NCBI GenBank assembly: GCA_023440705.1
Contig: JAEXRP010000003.1
Coordinates: 1 to 64,000 of the forward strand
Direction: 5' to 3'
Length of the DNA stretch: 64,000 nt
Origin: Soonwooa sp023440705
GTDB lineage: Bacteria; Bacteroidota; Bacteroidia; Flavobacteriales; Weeksellaceae
The first letter of the stretch is position 1, and each line of letters starts with the position of its first letter. This document shows, piece after piece, positions 17,960 to 26,420 of the stretch. The translations under genes and the position numbers were made by a program. Under the pieces are notes generated by a model. It was given only the letters and a program-made list of their open reading frames with translations. It was not told the origin of the DNA and ran no database searches.

Positions 17960-18637
17960 ATGAATATTAAAAAAATAATCTCTTTCGGCGTTCTATTGCT
18001 TAGTGTGATGACGTTTGCACAAAATGTGATTCTGAGCAATGTTGCAAAAACGCATGAGAATACCGATAAGTTTCTATACAAAATAAACCCAGAAGTAACC
18101 AAAGGCGAATACCTTGGAGAGATTTTGGTGAATGGTTTTTCTAACGATGACGTTGCGGTTTTTGATGCCGTTTACAAAAAAGCAAAACAAATCGGCGCTA
18201 ACACTTTTTCGTGGAGAAAACCCGATGGATTGGAAGATGAAGCTTTTAATCCCAATCATTATATGTTGAGTTTGTACTACGTTGCAGCCAACGACATTCC
18301 GAAAGAATTTAATACAATTTATTTGGTGGCGTCGTCTAATAAGGATCAAAAAATCAGTATTAATAAAGATAAATTAGAGCTTAAAGAAAGACATTTTATC
18401 AAAAAAAGTTTTAATGCAGGTGAAGAAATTACTGTGTCGACGCGACAGTTTTTGGGAAGTGGAATAAAAGTTACAGGCAAGGAAGAACATCCGGCGCAAT
18501 ACTTCCAAATCTCGAATTTTAAAGTGAAAGAAAACAACAGTATTTATGGTGGTATCAATATCAAATCCAGCGATATTATTGGACTAGAACGTTCTTACGG
18601 CGATTTTTTAACCACGATTTATACAGAACAGAAATAA
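17960..18637 (+). CDS. Secreted protein of unknown function
   Basis: A 225-residue protein with a signal peptide (MNIKKIISFGVLLLSVMTFAQ) and no recognised domain. Features seen are GEYLGEILVNGFSNDDVAVFDAVYKKAKQIGANTFSW around residues 49-86, YMLSLYYVAAND at 102-113, and a Lys-rich central part. No lipobox is present and no T9SS C-terminal domain, so it is likely periplasmic or outer-membrane associated. It follows rmlD by 30 bp and is closed by a bidirectional terminator. I do not recognise the family. Confidence 0.7.
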   Translation: MNIKKIISFGVLLLSVMTFAQNVILSNVAKTHENTDKFLYKINPEVTKGEYLGEILVNGFSNDDVAVFDAVYKKAKQIGANTFSWRKPDGLEDEAFNPNHYMLSLYYVAANDIPKEFNTIYLVASSNKDQKISINKDKLELKERHFIKKSFNAGEEITVSTRQFLGSGIKVTGKEEHPAQYFQISNFKVKENNSIYGGINIKSSDIIGLERSYGDFLTTIYTEQK

Positions 18638-18640
18638 AAC

Positions 18641-18668
18641 AAAAAACATCTCAATTGAGATGTTTTTT
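18641..18668. terminator. Bidirectional terminator between convergent genes
   Basis: A perfect palindrome centred on CATCTCAATTGAGATG is flanked by A-run and T-run, so it can end both the + transcript from rmlD and the - transcript from ruvC. Confidence 0.85.
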
Positions 18669-18713
18669 TATGATTAATGGATGAACTTACTTAAAATTTT
18701 CCAACTTTATCGT

Positions 18714-18754
18714 CGTCAATTCGAGTAAAAATCAGGAAGATTTTGTATCGAGAA
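18714..18754. repeat. Single arm of the CGTC-TTCGAGT dispersed palindrome
   Basis: One arm starting CGTCAATTCGAGTAAAAAT and ending TTTTGTATCGAGAA. It is the same element as the paired arms at 25869-25962, 30197-30303, 61582-61801 and 63009-63103, but without its partner arm. Confidence 0.7.
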
Positions 18755-18765
18755 TTTTTTTATGA

Positions 18766-19209
18766 TTACCAAATGGATTTCAGTTTCCAAAGTTTTATTA
18801 AATAAGGGACTAAAACCAAAATTTCTAATCGAACATTAATGTCAATATTGTCCCAAGTAGAATGCTGAATAAACATGGCGAAAAGACAAAATGCAATTCC
18901 AAAAATGGCATCCACAATTCCTAGATTAATCGCCCAATCTTTCTCGAACCAAAGTCCAAAAGCGACCAAAGCTTTAAATAGGAAAATAATTAAAATTGCA
19001 ATACCATCAAAAGTCCAAACTTGGTTGGTCGTGATGCCATAAATCGACAAATCTATTTTTGAACTGAAAATCCCAAAAATCGGAATAAATAATGCGACAA
19101 TCCCAGCAATTAAAAAAATCCATGTAAAGACTTTCATCCAAATTGGAAGAAGTGCGCGGCGTCTAAGGTTTTCGTTGTCAAAAGAATCAAAAATGTCGAG
19201 TTGCTCCAT
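18766..19209 (-). CDS. Small integral membrane protein, unknown function
   Basis: A 147-residue protein with a polar N-terminus (about 25 residues, LDIFDSFDNENLRRR) and four likely membrane helices: about 26-48 (VFTWIFLIAGIVALFIPIF), 66-88 (FDGIAILIIFLFKALVAFGL), 93-113 (AINLGIVDAIFGIAFCLFAM) and a weaker one at 128-143. No known domain is recognised. It follows the helicase gene by 8 bp on the same strand, so it is probably the last gene of a ruvC-helicase operon; the association may be only transcriptional. Confidence 0.65.
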   Translation of the reverse strand: MEQLDIFDSFDNENLRRRALLPIWMKVFTWIFLIAGIVALFIPIFGIFSSKIDLSIYGITTNQVWTFDGIAILIIFLFKALVAFGLWFEKDWAINLGIVDAIFGIAFCLFAMFIQHSTWDNIDINVRLEILVLVPYLIKLWKLKSIW

Positions 19210-19217
19210 AATTTTAT

Positions 19218-21350
19218 TTATGGCTTCAAATTAAGAAAATAATTCCATAATAACCTTATTTCATTGAATTCAAAATCTGATGGCAAAACACTTTTCCAAT
19301 CGTTGAGCGTTTCTTGTGGATTTTCTTTAAATGCTTTTTCGAAGCTTTCAATTTTTTCTTTTGGATAAATTCTCAGAAGATCTTTCTTATCCAAAACGCC
19401 TTGTTCCGCAAATTTGGCTAAATGGCCATAGACCGTCGATACAACCAAACCTCGTTCTTTAGCGATTTCGCCCAAGGTTTTCCCATCTTGAAACATTTGA
19501 TAGCTGATAATATGCGTCGGTATTTTTTTGATAGTCGCTGAGACTTCGACATCATTTTTTTTGTCGAATAATTCAACGTTAAGAAGCTTCGCGTCTTTGA
19601 TGTCTTTTAAATAGTCTTGTAAATCATCAATCCAAATTTTAAAATCTTCATTGTAAGCTTTAAGTCCTTTGACACCTTTTGTAGTTGCATAAAAATCTTT
19701 TAATGGAACAAAAATTTTATCATTAACATTCGTGAAAAAGAAATTAACAGCGCCTTTTGCTTTTTCTTCAACTTGCTGCCAATCGCTTTCCTGATTGATG
19801 AATTTATAAGTTAATTGTTTTAAAATCTTTTCGAACTTAACAAAAATTTGTTGCAGATTATTGATTTCTGGTTTTAAAGTTAAATACAAATTTTTCTTCT
19901 GCTCACGATCGAGATAACGACTGTCTTTTCCACTATTGTACCAGATTTCTAAAGTCTGCGCAAACCAAGTGCAGTCCAATCTTCGGATAACTTTTTCGAT
20001 GCTGTAATCGTATTTTTCAGCTTCCAAAATGGCTTCCATTTTATCATTCGCATTGGTCGTCGATTGGAATTCTGCAACGCGATGATCTTTAAAAATAACT
20101 TCAGGTGTAATCCTAGATTTCAAAACAATACCTTCCAACGTTCGACAACGTGACAAAGCAACGTAGACTTGCCCAGAAGCAAAACTTTTTCCTGCATCGA
20201 TAATCAATCGGTCAAATGTCAAACCTTGGCTTTTGTGGATGGTAACCGCCCAAGCCAACCGAATCGGATATTGTTTGAAGCTTCCCAAAACCTCTTCTGT
20301 AATATTTTTTTCGGCGTCGAGTCCATATCTTTTTTGTTCCCAAATTTCAGGTTTAATGACAAATTCTTCTTCGCTGCCTTCCATGACAACGCTAATTTCG
20401 TCACCGTTGATGTAGGTGATTTCGGCCAGTTTTCCGTTGTAATAACGTTTGTCGGGCGATGTGTCATTTCGAATAAACATAATCTGCGAACCAACTTTTA
20501 GTTCTAAAGTTTCTTCATTCGGATATTGACTTTCTTTGAAATCGCCAACAATTTCGGCATCAAAATAATGTGAAGAATTGCCGAGTTCTTTTAATTTTCG
20601 TTGATTAATTTCATCCGCTTGTCGATTGTGCGAGCACAGATAAACATAAGCTTCTTCATCGGCTTCAAAATCTGGATCGTAACGAGAATTTAATTCATTA
20701 AAATCAATATTTTCGACATCACCATTTCTGATGGCATTTAATATTTCTAAGAATTTTTCATCCGTTTGTCGATAGACTTTTCGAAGTTCTATCGTAATAA
20801 TTGGATAGTCTTCTAAAGCTTTTGCATGAAAGAAAAACGGCGATTTGTAATATTGATTGAGTAGATATTCGTCTCTAACAACGGGCGGCAACTGGTAAAG
20901 ATCTCCAATAAATAACATCTGCACACCTCCGAATTTTAAAGGATTTCTGCGGATATGTCGCAGCGCAAAATCCATCATGTCCAAAACATCAGCACGCAAC
21001 ATTGACACTTCATCAATAATGATGACTTCGATCTCACGAAGAAGTTTTAGTTTATCTTTTCGGTATTTAAAGTGCGGCATAAGATCCGCAATATTATTCG
21101 CTATATTTTGGTCGATACGTTCCGTTGTTGGGATAAAAGTCCTCAAGGGTAACCCAAACATCGAGTGTATCGTAACACCGCCAGCATTAATAGCAGCGAT
21201 GCCCGTTGGCGCAATAATGATGTGTTTTTTCTGAGTTTTTTTGACAAAATTATTGAGGAAGGTGGTCTTACCAGTTCCTGCTTTTCCTGTCAAAAAAATA
21301 CTACGATTGGTATGCTCAATCAAATCAAATAAAGCCTCGTTTTGTTCCAT
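19218..21350 (-). CDS. PIF1-like (superfamily 1) DNA helicase with HTH C-terminus
   Basis: A 710-residue SF1 helicase. Walker A is TGKAGTGKTT at 21-30, motif Ia IIAPTGIAAINAGG follows, motif II is IIIDEVSMLRADVLD, motif III FIGDLYQLPPV, and the C-terminal motifs are VTIHKSQGLTFDRL and YVALSRCRTLEGI. The last 100 residues hold a helicase/RNase D type helix-turn-helix domain (THIISYQMFQDGKTLGEIA then RGLVVSTVYGHLAKF). PIF1/RecD2-like helicases unwind DNA ends and structured DNA. The gene lies 12 bp after ruvC on the same strand, a recombination-repair context. Confidence 0.9.
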   Translation of the reverse strand: MEQNEALFDLIEHTNRSIFLTGKAGTGKTTFLNNFVKKTQKKHIIIAPTGIAAINAGGVTIHSMFGLPLRTFIPTTERIDQNIANNIADLMPHFKYRKDKLKLLREIEVIIIDEVSMLRADVLDMMDFALRHIRRNPLKFGGVQMLFIGDLYQLPPVVRDEYLLNQYYKSPFFFHAKALEDYPIITIELRKVYRQTDEKFLEILNAIRNGDVENIDFNELNSRYDPDFEADEEAYVYLCSHNRQADEINQRKLKELGNSSHYFDAEIVGDFKESQYPNEETLELKVGSQIMFIRNDTSPDKRYYNGKLAEITYINGDEISVVMEGSEEEFVIKPEIWEQKRYGLDAEKNITEEVLGSFKQYPIRLAWAVTIHKSQGLTFDRLIIDAGKSFASGQVYVALSRCRTLEGIVLKSRITPEVIFKDHRVAEFQSTTNANDKMEAILEAEKYDYSIEKVIRRLDCTWFAQTLEIWYNSGKDSRYLDREQKKNLYLTLKPEINNLQQIFVKFEKILKQLTYKFINQESDWQQVEEKAKGAVNFFFTNVNDKIFVPLKDFYATTKGVKGLKAYNEDFKIWIDDLQDYLKDIKDAKLLNVELFDKKNDVEVSATIKKIPTHIISYQMFQDGKTLGEIAKERGLVVSTVYGHLAKFAEQGVLDKKDLLRIYPKEKIESFEKAFKENPQETLNDWKSVLPSDFEFNEIRLLWNYFLNLKP

Positions 21351-21362
21351 AAAATTTTAGTT

Positions 21363-21917
21363 TTATTTAATTCGATTAGGATTTTGTTTAAGAAAACTAT
21401 CCCAACCAGTATAAGATTTTGCGGTGGAAATACTTCCAGAATTAAAATGATGACAAACGGCAACCGCCAAACCATCGGACGCATCCAGATATTTGGTGGG
21501 AAATTCTTTTAAGTTCAAAAGTTTTTGTAACATGCCTGCAACTTGTTCTTTGCTGGCGTTTCCGTTTCCAGTAATTGCCATTTTAACCTTTTTGGGAGAA
21601 TATTCCACAATCGGGACATCGCGATGCAGACTAGCAGCCATCGCTACACCTTGTGCGCGGCCAAGTTTTAACATACTTTGCACGTTTTTTCCAAAGAAAG
21701 GCGCTTCCAAAGCGACTTCATCAGGATGATATTCGTCTATCAACGAAAGCGTTCGGTCAAAGATGTGTTTTAGTTTTATTTCGTGAGTATCGTATTTTTT
21801 AAGAATTAATTCATGGATTGCGAGAAGAGACATTTTGCCACCTTTAATAGTGATAAGTCCAAATCCCATCACGGCTGTTCCTGGGTCAATTCCTAAAATG
21901 ATTTTTTCCGTTTGCAT
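21363..21917 (-). CDS. ruvC: Holliday junction endonuclease RuvC
   Basis: A 184-residue resolvase. The acidic metal-binding residues are Asp11 in ILGIDPGTAVMGFG, Glu71 in DEVALEAPFFGKN, and the pair in LDASDGLAVAVCHH near 145-148. GRAQGVAMAA and the basic YSPKKVKMAITGNGNA are also typical. It cleaves four-way junctions symmetrically during recombination. ATG 21917 is chosen over the GTG two codons upstream because the GTG overlaps the promoter -7 box. It is first of a three-gene - strand operon. Confidence 0.95.
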   Translation of the reverse strand: MQTEKIILGIDPGTAVMGFGLITIKGGKMSLLAIHELILKKYDTHEIKLKHIFDRTLSLIDEYHPDEVALEAPFFGKNVQSMLKLGRAQGVAMAASLHRDVPIVEYSPKKVKMAITGNGNASKEQVAGMLQKLLNLKEFPTKYLDASDGLAVAVCHHFNSGSISTAKSYTGWDSFLKQNPNRIK

Positions 21918-21922
21918 CCTCA

Positions 21923-21930
21923 CAAAGTTA
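21923..21930 (-). promoter_or_regulatory. -7 promoter box just before the ruvC start
   Basis: On the - strand TAACTTTG matches TAnnTTTG and ends 5 bp before the ruvC ATG, so the transcript is predicted to start at or very near the start codon. No clear -33 element was identified. Confidence 0.4.
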
Positions 21931-22019
21931 CGTCAAGATTTTTTAAAAATTTGAATATTAAAAATTTTGCATTAAATAAAATAGTACATTTAGAATCACA
22001 AAAAATTAACAAAATATCT

Positions 22020-24761
22020 ATGAAAAAACTTTTACTTGCCTCAGCATTTTCGCTGAGTTTTGGTGTTGCGCCAATTGCTATCTATGCGCAAAAAAACATG
22101 ACAGAAGCTCCAGTTTTTGTTAGCAATACCGAAGGAATCAAAGAATATACTTTAAAAAACGGACTCAAAGTTCTTTTGGTTCCAGATGCTTCACAAAGTA
22201 ATATGGTGGTTAACATCGTCTATAATGTTGGCTCGCGTCACGAAGGTTATGGCGAAAAAGGTATGGCGCATTTGCTAGAACACATGCTTTTTAAAAGTAC
22301 CAAAAAATTAGGTGACATTAAGAAGCAATTATCTGATAAAGGTGGCGCTGCTAATGGAACAACTTGGTACGACAGAACTAATTATTACGAAGTTTTCCCT
22401 TCGAGTGATGATAATCTTCGTTGGGCTTTGGAGATGGAAGCGGACAGAATGATAAATGCTACGATTTTGCAATCGGATCTTGATAAAGAGTTTTCTGTTG
22501 TTAGAAATGAATTCGAAATCGGTGAGAATAATCCAGGGAATGTTTTGCAAGAAAGGATCGTGTCAACCGCTTATTTATGGCATAATTACGGAAATTCGAC
22601 AATTGGAAGTAAAGAAGATATCGAACGTGTAAAAGCGCCAACACTTAGAAAGTTTTATGAAAAATTCTATCAACCAGACAATGCGACGTTAATTGTTGCT
22701 GGTAAGTTTGATGAGAAAAAAGCGCTAGATTATGTTTCTCAATATTTTGCGCCCATCCCAAAACCTTCGCGAGTTATCGACTTGACTTACACGGTTGAAC
22801 CTGCACAAGACGGTGAACGTTTTGTAGAGTTGAAGCGTTCTGGTGACAGCAAAGTTATTGGTGCGCTTTATCACACTGCGCCATTTGCTGATAAAGATTA
22901 TGCGGCTTTGGATGCACTAAGCGAAATTTTGACTTCAGATCCATCAGGATATTTGTACAAAGCTTTTATCGATACACACAAAGCGGCTTCTGTATACGCT
23001 TGGCAACCAACAGTTCGCGATGCTAGTTATATGTATTTTGGGTTAGAAGTTCCGAATGATAAAGATGTTAAAGCAACACAGGAAGATTTTAGAAAAGAAT
23101 TAGATAAAGTTTCAACAATTAAATTTACAGATGATGATGTTAAGCGTGCAAAAGCGAAACTTCTGAAACAGTTGGAAAATACCAAAAACAACACGATTAA
23201 TTATGCTATTAATTTAACAGAAATCATTGGTGCTGGTAACTACAAACTTGAAATGCTTTATCGTGACAATATCGAAAAGTTAACGAAAGCGGATATTCAA
23301 CGTGTTGCCGAAAAATATTTTAAAAGTAATAACAGAACGGTTGGAGCCTTTATTCCAACTAAAGATGAAGTTCGAGTTAAAAATTTAGAGTTTTCGGATG
23401 CGCAGATTGCAACTTTGACTAAAGATTATAAAGGTCGTGCCATCGAGAAAGAAGCAGCGCCTTTTGAAGCATCTATCAAAAATCTAAAAGCAAATCTTAC
23501 AGAGTCTAAGTTGAGCAACGGGATGAAGTATGCTTTGATTAAAAAGGAAATAAAAGGCGGGAAAGTTGTTGCCAATTTCCGTTTTCCAATCGGGAATGCT
23601 AAAGATTTAACAGGAAAATCTGATGTGGCTTCTTTAATGGCTGAAGTTCTTAAAACTGGAACTAAATCCCATACCAAAGAGCAAATACAAGATATGTTGG
23701 ACGAGTGGAAAACTAATCTTTATTTCGGATTTGGTGGTCAAAATTTAGTTGTAAATGTCAGCACTTACAAAGAAAATTTGCCGAAAGTGATGAATTTGGT
23801 TAAAGAGATTTTAACTGAATCAACTTTCCCAGAAGCTGAATTGGTAAAAACGGTTAACGAATATAATACGTATCTAGAAGGTTCGCTTAACGATCCGCAA
23901 GCTATTGCTTTTAACGAGATCGAGCGTGTTGCTTCACCATATTCTAAAGAAAGTATTTATTACACGCCATCTATTAAAGAGCAAATCGAAAATAACAAGA
24001 AAATAACACGTCAACAATTAGTAGATTTCTACAATTCGATGCTTGGTAGCAATAATGGCGTTGGTACTGTTGTTGGAGATTTGGATGCAAAAACGACTGG
24101 TGCATTGCTAGAAAATACTTTTGGAAAATGGAATTCTAAATCAAAGTATGAATACATAAAACCTGAATTATTTTCAACTAAAAAATTAGATAAAGAAATC
24201 ATTACGCCTGATAAGGAGAATGGTGCAGCGGTTGGACGTATCAACTTTACAATGGATCGCAACAGTCCAGATTATCCTGCGATGGTGATGGCTAACGAGA
24301 TTCTTGGTAGTGGTGGCTTCTTGTCTGCGCGTATCCCAATGCGTCTTCGTGAGAAAGAAGGTATTAGTTATGGTGCGGGTTCTTTTATGAACGTCCCTGC
24401 TAACAACGATGTGGCATCTTGGTCTTGGTATGCTTTCTATAATCCGACTAAAAAAGATGCTGTTAACAAGGCTTTGAAGGAAGAAATTGCAACAGCTCTT
24501 AAAGGAGGTTTCACGCAAGAAGAGATGAAATCTAATCTAACATCTTGGCTTAACTCTCGTAAAACAGGTTTGGGCAATGACGGAACTTTGATGAATTTAG
24601 TGAACACACAATTGCAATTTGGTGTGGCATTAGACGATTATGACAAGTTGGAAGCACAAGTTTCTGCACTCAAATTAGATCAAGTTAATGCTGTTCTTAG
24701 AAAGTATATTTCTGAAGATAAATTAACATCAATTTTTGTTGGAGATTTTAACAAGAAATAG
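22020..24761 (+). CDS. M16-family zinc protease, two-domain type
   Basis: A 913-residue secreted metallopeptidase (insulinase/pitrilysin family). The signal peptide is MKKLLLASAFSLSFGV to YAQ. The N-terminal M16 unit has the inverted zinc motif HLLEH at 84-88, preceded by YGEKGMA, and the third ligand is a Glu near 164 in RNEFEIGEN. The C-terminal M16 unit (about 480-905) lacks HxxEH and is probably the non-catalytic clamp half. It should degrade peptides in the periplasm. ATG 22020 starts the signal peptide; an upstream TTG at 21912 would overlap the divergent ruvC gene. Confidence 0.92.
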   Translation: MKKLLLASAFSLSFGVAPIAIYAQKNMTEAPVFVSNTEGIKEYTLKNGLKVLLVPDASQSNMVVNIVYNVGSRHEGYGEKGMAHLLEHMLFKSTKKLGDIKKQLSDKGGAANGTTWYDRTNYYEVFPSSDDNLRWALEMEADRMINATILQSDLDKEFSVVRNEFEIGENNPGNVLQERIVSTAYLWHNYGNSTIGSKEDIERVKAPTLRKFYEKFYQPDNATLIVAGKFDEKKALDYVSQYFAPIPKPSRVIDLTYTVEPAQDGERFVELKRSGDSKVIGALYHTAPFADKDYAALDALSEILTSDPSGYLYKAFIDTHKAASVYAWQPTVRDASYMYFGLEVPNDKDVKATQEDFRKELDKVSTIKFTDDDVKRAKAKLLKQLENTKNNTINYAINLTEIIGAGNYKLEMLYRDNIEKLTKADIQRVAEKYFKSNNRTVGAFIPTKDEVRVKNLEFSDAQIATLTKDYKGRAIEKEAAPFEASIKNLKANLTESKLSNGMKYALIKKEIKGGKVVANFRFPIGNAKDLTGKSDVASLMAEVLKTGTKSHTKEQIQDMLDEWKTNLYFGFGGQNLVVNVSTYKENLPKVMNLVKEILTESTFPEAELVKTVNEYNTYLEGSLNDPQAIAFNEIERVASPYSKESIYYTPSIKEQIENNKKITRQQLVDFYNSMLGSNNGVGTVVGDLDAKTTGALLENTFGKWNSKSKYEYIKPELFSTKKLDKEIITPDKENGAAVGRINFTMDRNSPDYPAMVMANEILGSGGFLSARIPMRLREKEGISYGAGSFMNVPANNDVASWSWYAFYNPTKKDAVNKALKEEIATALKGGFTQEEMKSNLTSWLNSRKTGLGNDGTLMNLVNTQLQFGVALDDYDKLEAQVSALKLDQVNAVLRKYISEDKLTSIFVGDFNKK

Positions 24762-24786
24762 TTTTAAACCAAATAATATTTAAACA

Positions 24787-24815
24787 AAGTCCGAGTTATT
24801 TACTTGGACTTTTTT
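24787..24815 (+). terminator. Terminator after the M16 protease gene
   Basis: AAGTCC pairs with GGACTT with a further GAGT/ACTT extension (one G-T pair), loop TATTT, then a T-run. Confidence 0.8.
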
Positions 24816-24867
24816 ATTGGTTCTAATTTTTTTAGGATTAAATGTTGCATGTTTTTGAATGAAAATT

Positions 24868-25791
24868 TCAATCAAATTTCAAATCCAAAATATCAATATA
24901 TTTTTGAGGAATAATGAAAATTTTATTTTCAAAATCCACTTCAAATTGGAAAGTCTGTTGCTGCGAATACGACTGTATCGAAATCCAGTTTTTACCGTCA
25001 GCGTAATGAATTTCGCAACGTCCTGCTATGCTAAAATATTTTCGCTTGTCTTTGCTTAACCAGATTTTGGTGCGATTTTGTAAACTTTCAGAAGCCCAGT
25101 CAGGGTCTGCAACATCAGCTCTATAAACCATTTCTGGCGTAGGTACATATTCAAAATCTTTACTGATGATTTTTAAAACGGTTTCCTTGGATTTTTCGTT
25201 GGATTTATAAGCTTTTAAAAGTTTTTGTTGGTCATCATAAACTTCGATTATCGCAGTGCCATAAAACACAATAAGATCTTCGGTTTTAGAATTTAAGTGA
25301 TTATTGAAAGTCCCAGCGTGATAATAAATTGCCTTGATGGATTTGCTGACTTTTTGGTTTTTAAAATCAATAATATCAAAACTGTTTTCTAAAGCACCGA
25401 TTAAAAAATCTTTATAAACTATAATCGATTTATACTTTTTTGGAAGTTTGATTTTTTCAGCAACTAAATCTGGAATTAAATAAGAAGCATTTGCATCTTG
25501 ATAATGATAATAATTTCGATCATTAAGTTTTATTTCATCCTGTTCTTGGTCTATTAAACTAAATTTTTCGGCGTTAGATTTCGAATAAAAATCAACTTGA
25601 CTGTCTTTTTTCATTGCTAAATAATCAGTGAAAAAGAAATCTACACGTTGATAGCTTGGGGCTAAAAATTCTGTGAGATTTGTCTTGTCAACGATCCCGA
25701 AAACACCGTTGTGGCCAAAAGCGGAATATCGATTTTGAGAGAAAATAAACGAAAATAAAACTAACAATGAAAGTAACAGAAATTTTCTCAT
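24868..25791 (-). CDS. Secreted hypothetical protein
   Basis: A 307-residue protein starting with signal peptide MRKFLLLSLLVLFSFIFSQ. The ATG at 25791 is used; 16 more in-frame upstream codons are rich in Lys/Tyr and would block the signal. The mature N-terminus RYSAFGHNGVFGIVDKTN is reminiscent of WG-repeat proteins, and the rest (VYKDFLIGALENSFDIIDF) reads as a beta-rich, possibly propeller-like domain, but no family is recognised. No lipobox or T9SS domain is seen. It is flanked by a terminator on one side and a dispersed palindrome on the other, so it is monocistronic. Confidence 0.7.
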   Translation of the reverse strand: MRKFLLLSLLVLFSFIFSQNRYSAFGHNGVFGIVDKTNLTEFLAPSYQRVDFFFTDYLAMKKDSQVDFYSKSNAEKFSLIDQEQDEIKLNDRNYYHYQDANASYLIPDLVAEKIKLPKKYKSIIVYKDFLIGALENSFDIIDFKNQKVSKSIKAIYYHAGTFNNHLNSKTEDLIVFYGTAIIEVYDDQQKLLKAYKSNEKSKETVLKIISKDFEYVPTPEMVYRADVADPDWASESLQNRTKIWLSKDKRKYFSIAGRCEIHYADGKNWISIQSYSQQQTFQFEVDFENKIFIIPQKYIDILDLKFD

Positions 25792-25845
25792 AAAAATGTT
25801 TTTAGCTTTTCGAAGATAATATTTTTGTTTTGAATGCATCTAACT

Positions 25846-25986
25846 TGAGTTCGAGATAAGAAAATTAACGTCAGTTCGAGTAGATTTTGCAAAAATCGTA
25901 TCGAGAACTTGAATTAAAAACTTCTCGATACAAAATCTTTCAGATTTTTACTCGAAGTGACGCCTCGTTTAAAGAAAAGTGCTTTA
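25846..25986. repeat. Dispersed palindrome, paired arms (copy A)
   Basis: The core at 25869-25962 is an imperfect inverted repeat. The left arm is CGTCAGTTCGAGTAGATTTT onward and the right arm TTCTCGATACAAAATC to ACTCGAAGTGACG. Each arm also folds on itself (AAAATC/GATTTT). Flanks (GATAAGAAAATTAACG on the left, AAAGAAAAGT on the right) are shared with the copy at 30174-30330, so the mobile or duplicated unit is about 140-157 bp. Confidence 0.85.
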
Positions 25987-26010
25987 TCCCAAACAGACGT
26001 TATTTAGGAA

Positions 26011-26038
26011 AAAAAACCTCAGAATTTCTGAGGTTTTT
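26011..26038. terminator. Terminator for the hemH-VOC operon
   Basis: AACCTCAGA pairs with TCTGAGGTT around ATT, with A-run and T-run flanks. It lies directly after the stop of the - strand VOC gene and can act in both directions. Confidence 0.85.
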
Positions 26039-26039
26039 G

Positions 26040-26417
26040 TTATTGTATTTTTAAATGAGAGACGATAATTTTGTGGTGGTCGCAATCTTCAAAACATATT
26101 CCGTTGGCTTTCCAATACGGATTTTTGGGTTCAAGAATCGGAACTTTGTGATGATTTAGATTTTCCAATATTTGATCATATTCTGATTGTGAAGTAGGAT
26201 AAAAAACCAAAATATCATCGTCGTCAAAAACAGCTTTTGAAGCTTCGTTGCTTTGCGTGAATTCTAGATGCCAGTTTTCATTTCGCTTTCCTAAAAATAC
26301 ACGGTCGTAATTATCATGATTTTTAAAACTTCCCAAAACTTCAAAACCTAAAATGCTAGAGTAGAAGTGGCTTAGTTTTTCAATATTCGAGGTATGTCTA
26401 GCGATGCGAAATATCAT
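26040..26417 (-). CDS. VOC-superfamily (glyoxalase-like) protein
   Basis: A 125-residue protein made of two beta-alpha-beta-beta-beta units. FRIARHTSNIEKLSHFYSSILGFEVLGSF fills the first 31 residues; a central WHLEFTQSNE and a C-terminal ICFEDCDHHKIIVSH carry candidate metal ligands (His and Glu). The superfamily includes glyoxalase I, fosfomycin-resistance enzymes and dioxygenases; the short length and motifs resemble the YycE subgroup of unknown role. The gene starts 3 bp after hemH, so it is co-transcribed with it. Confidence 0.8.
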   Translation of the reverse strand: MIFRIARHTSNIEKLSHFYSSILGFEVLGSFKNHDNYDRVFLGKRNENWHLEFTQSNEASKAVFDDDDILVFYPTSQSEYDQILENLNHHKVPILEPKNPYWKANGICFEDCDHHKIIVSHLKIQ

Positions 26418-26420
26418 TTT

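Noticed and set aside
19218..21350. Many open frames on the + strand opposite the helicase
   Set aside because: Shadows of a strongly conserved - strand helicase; no codon or motif support.
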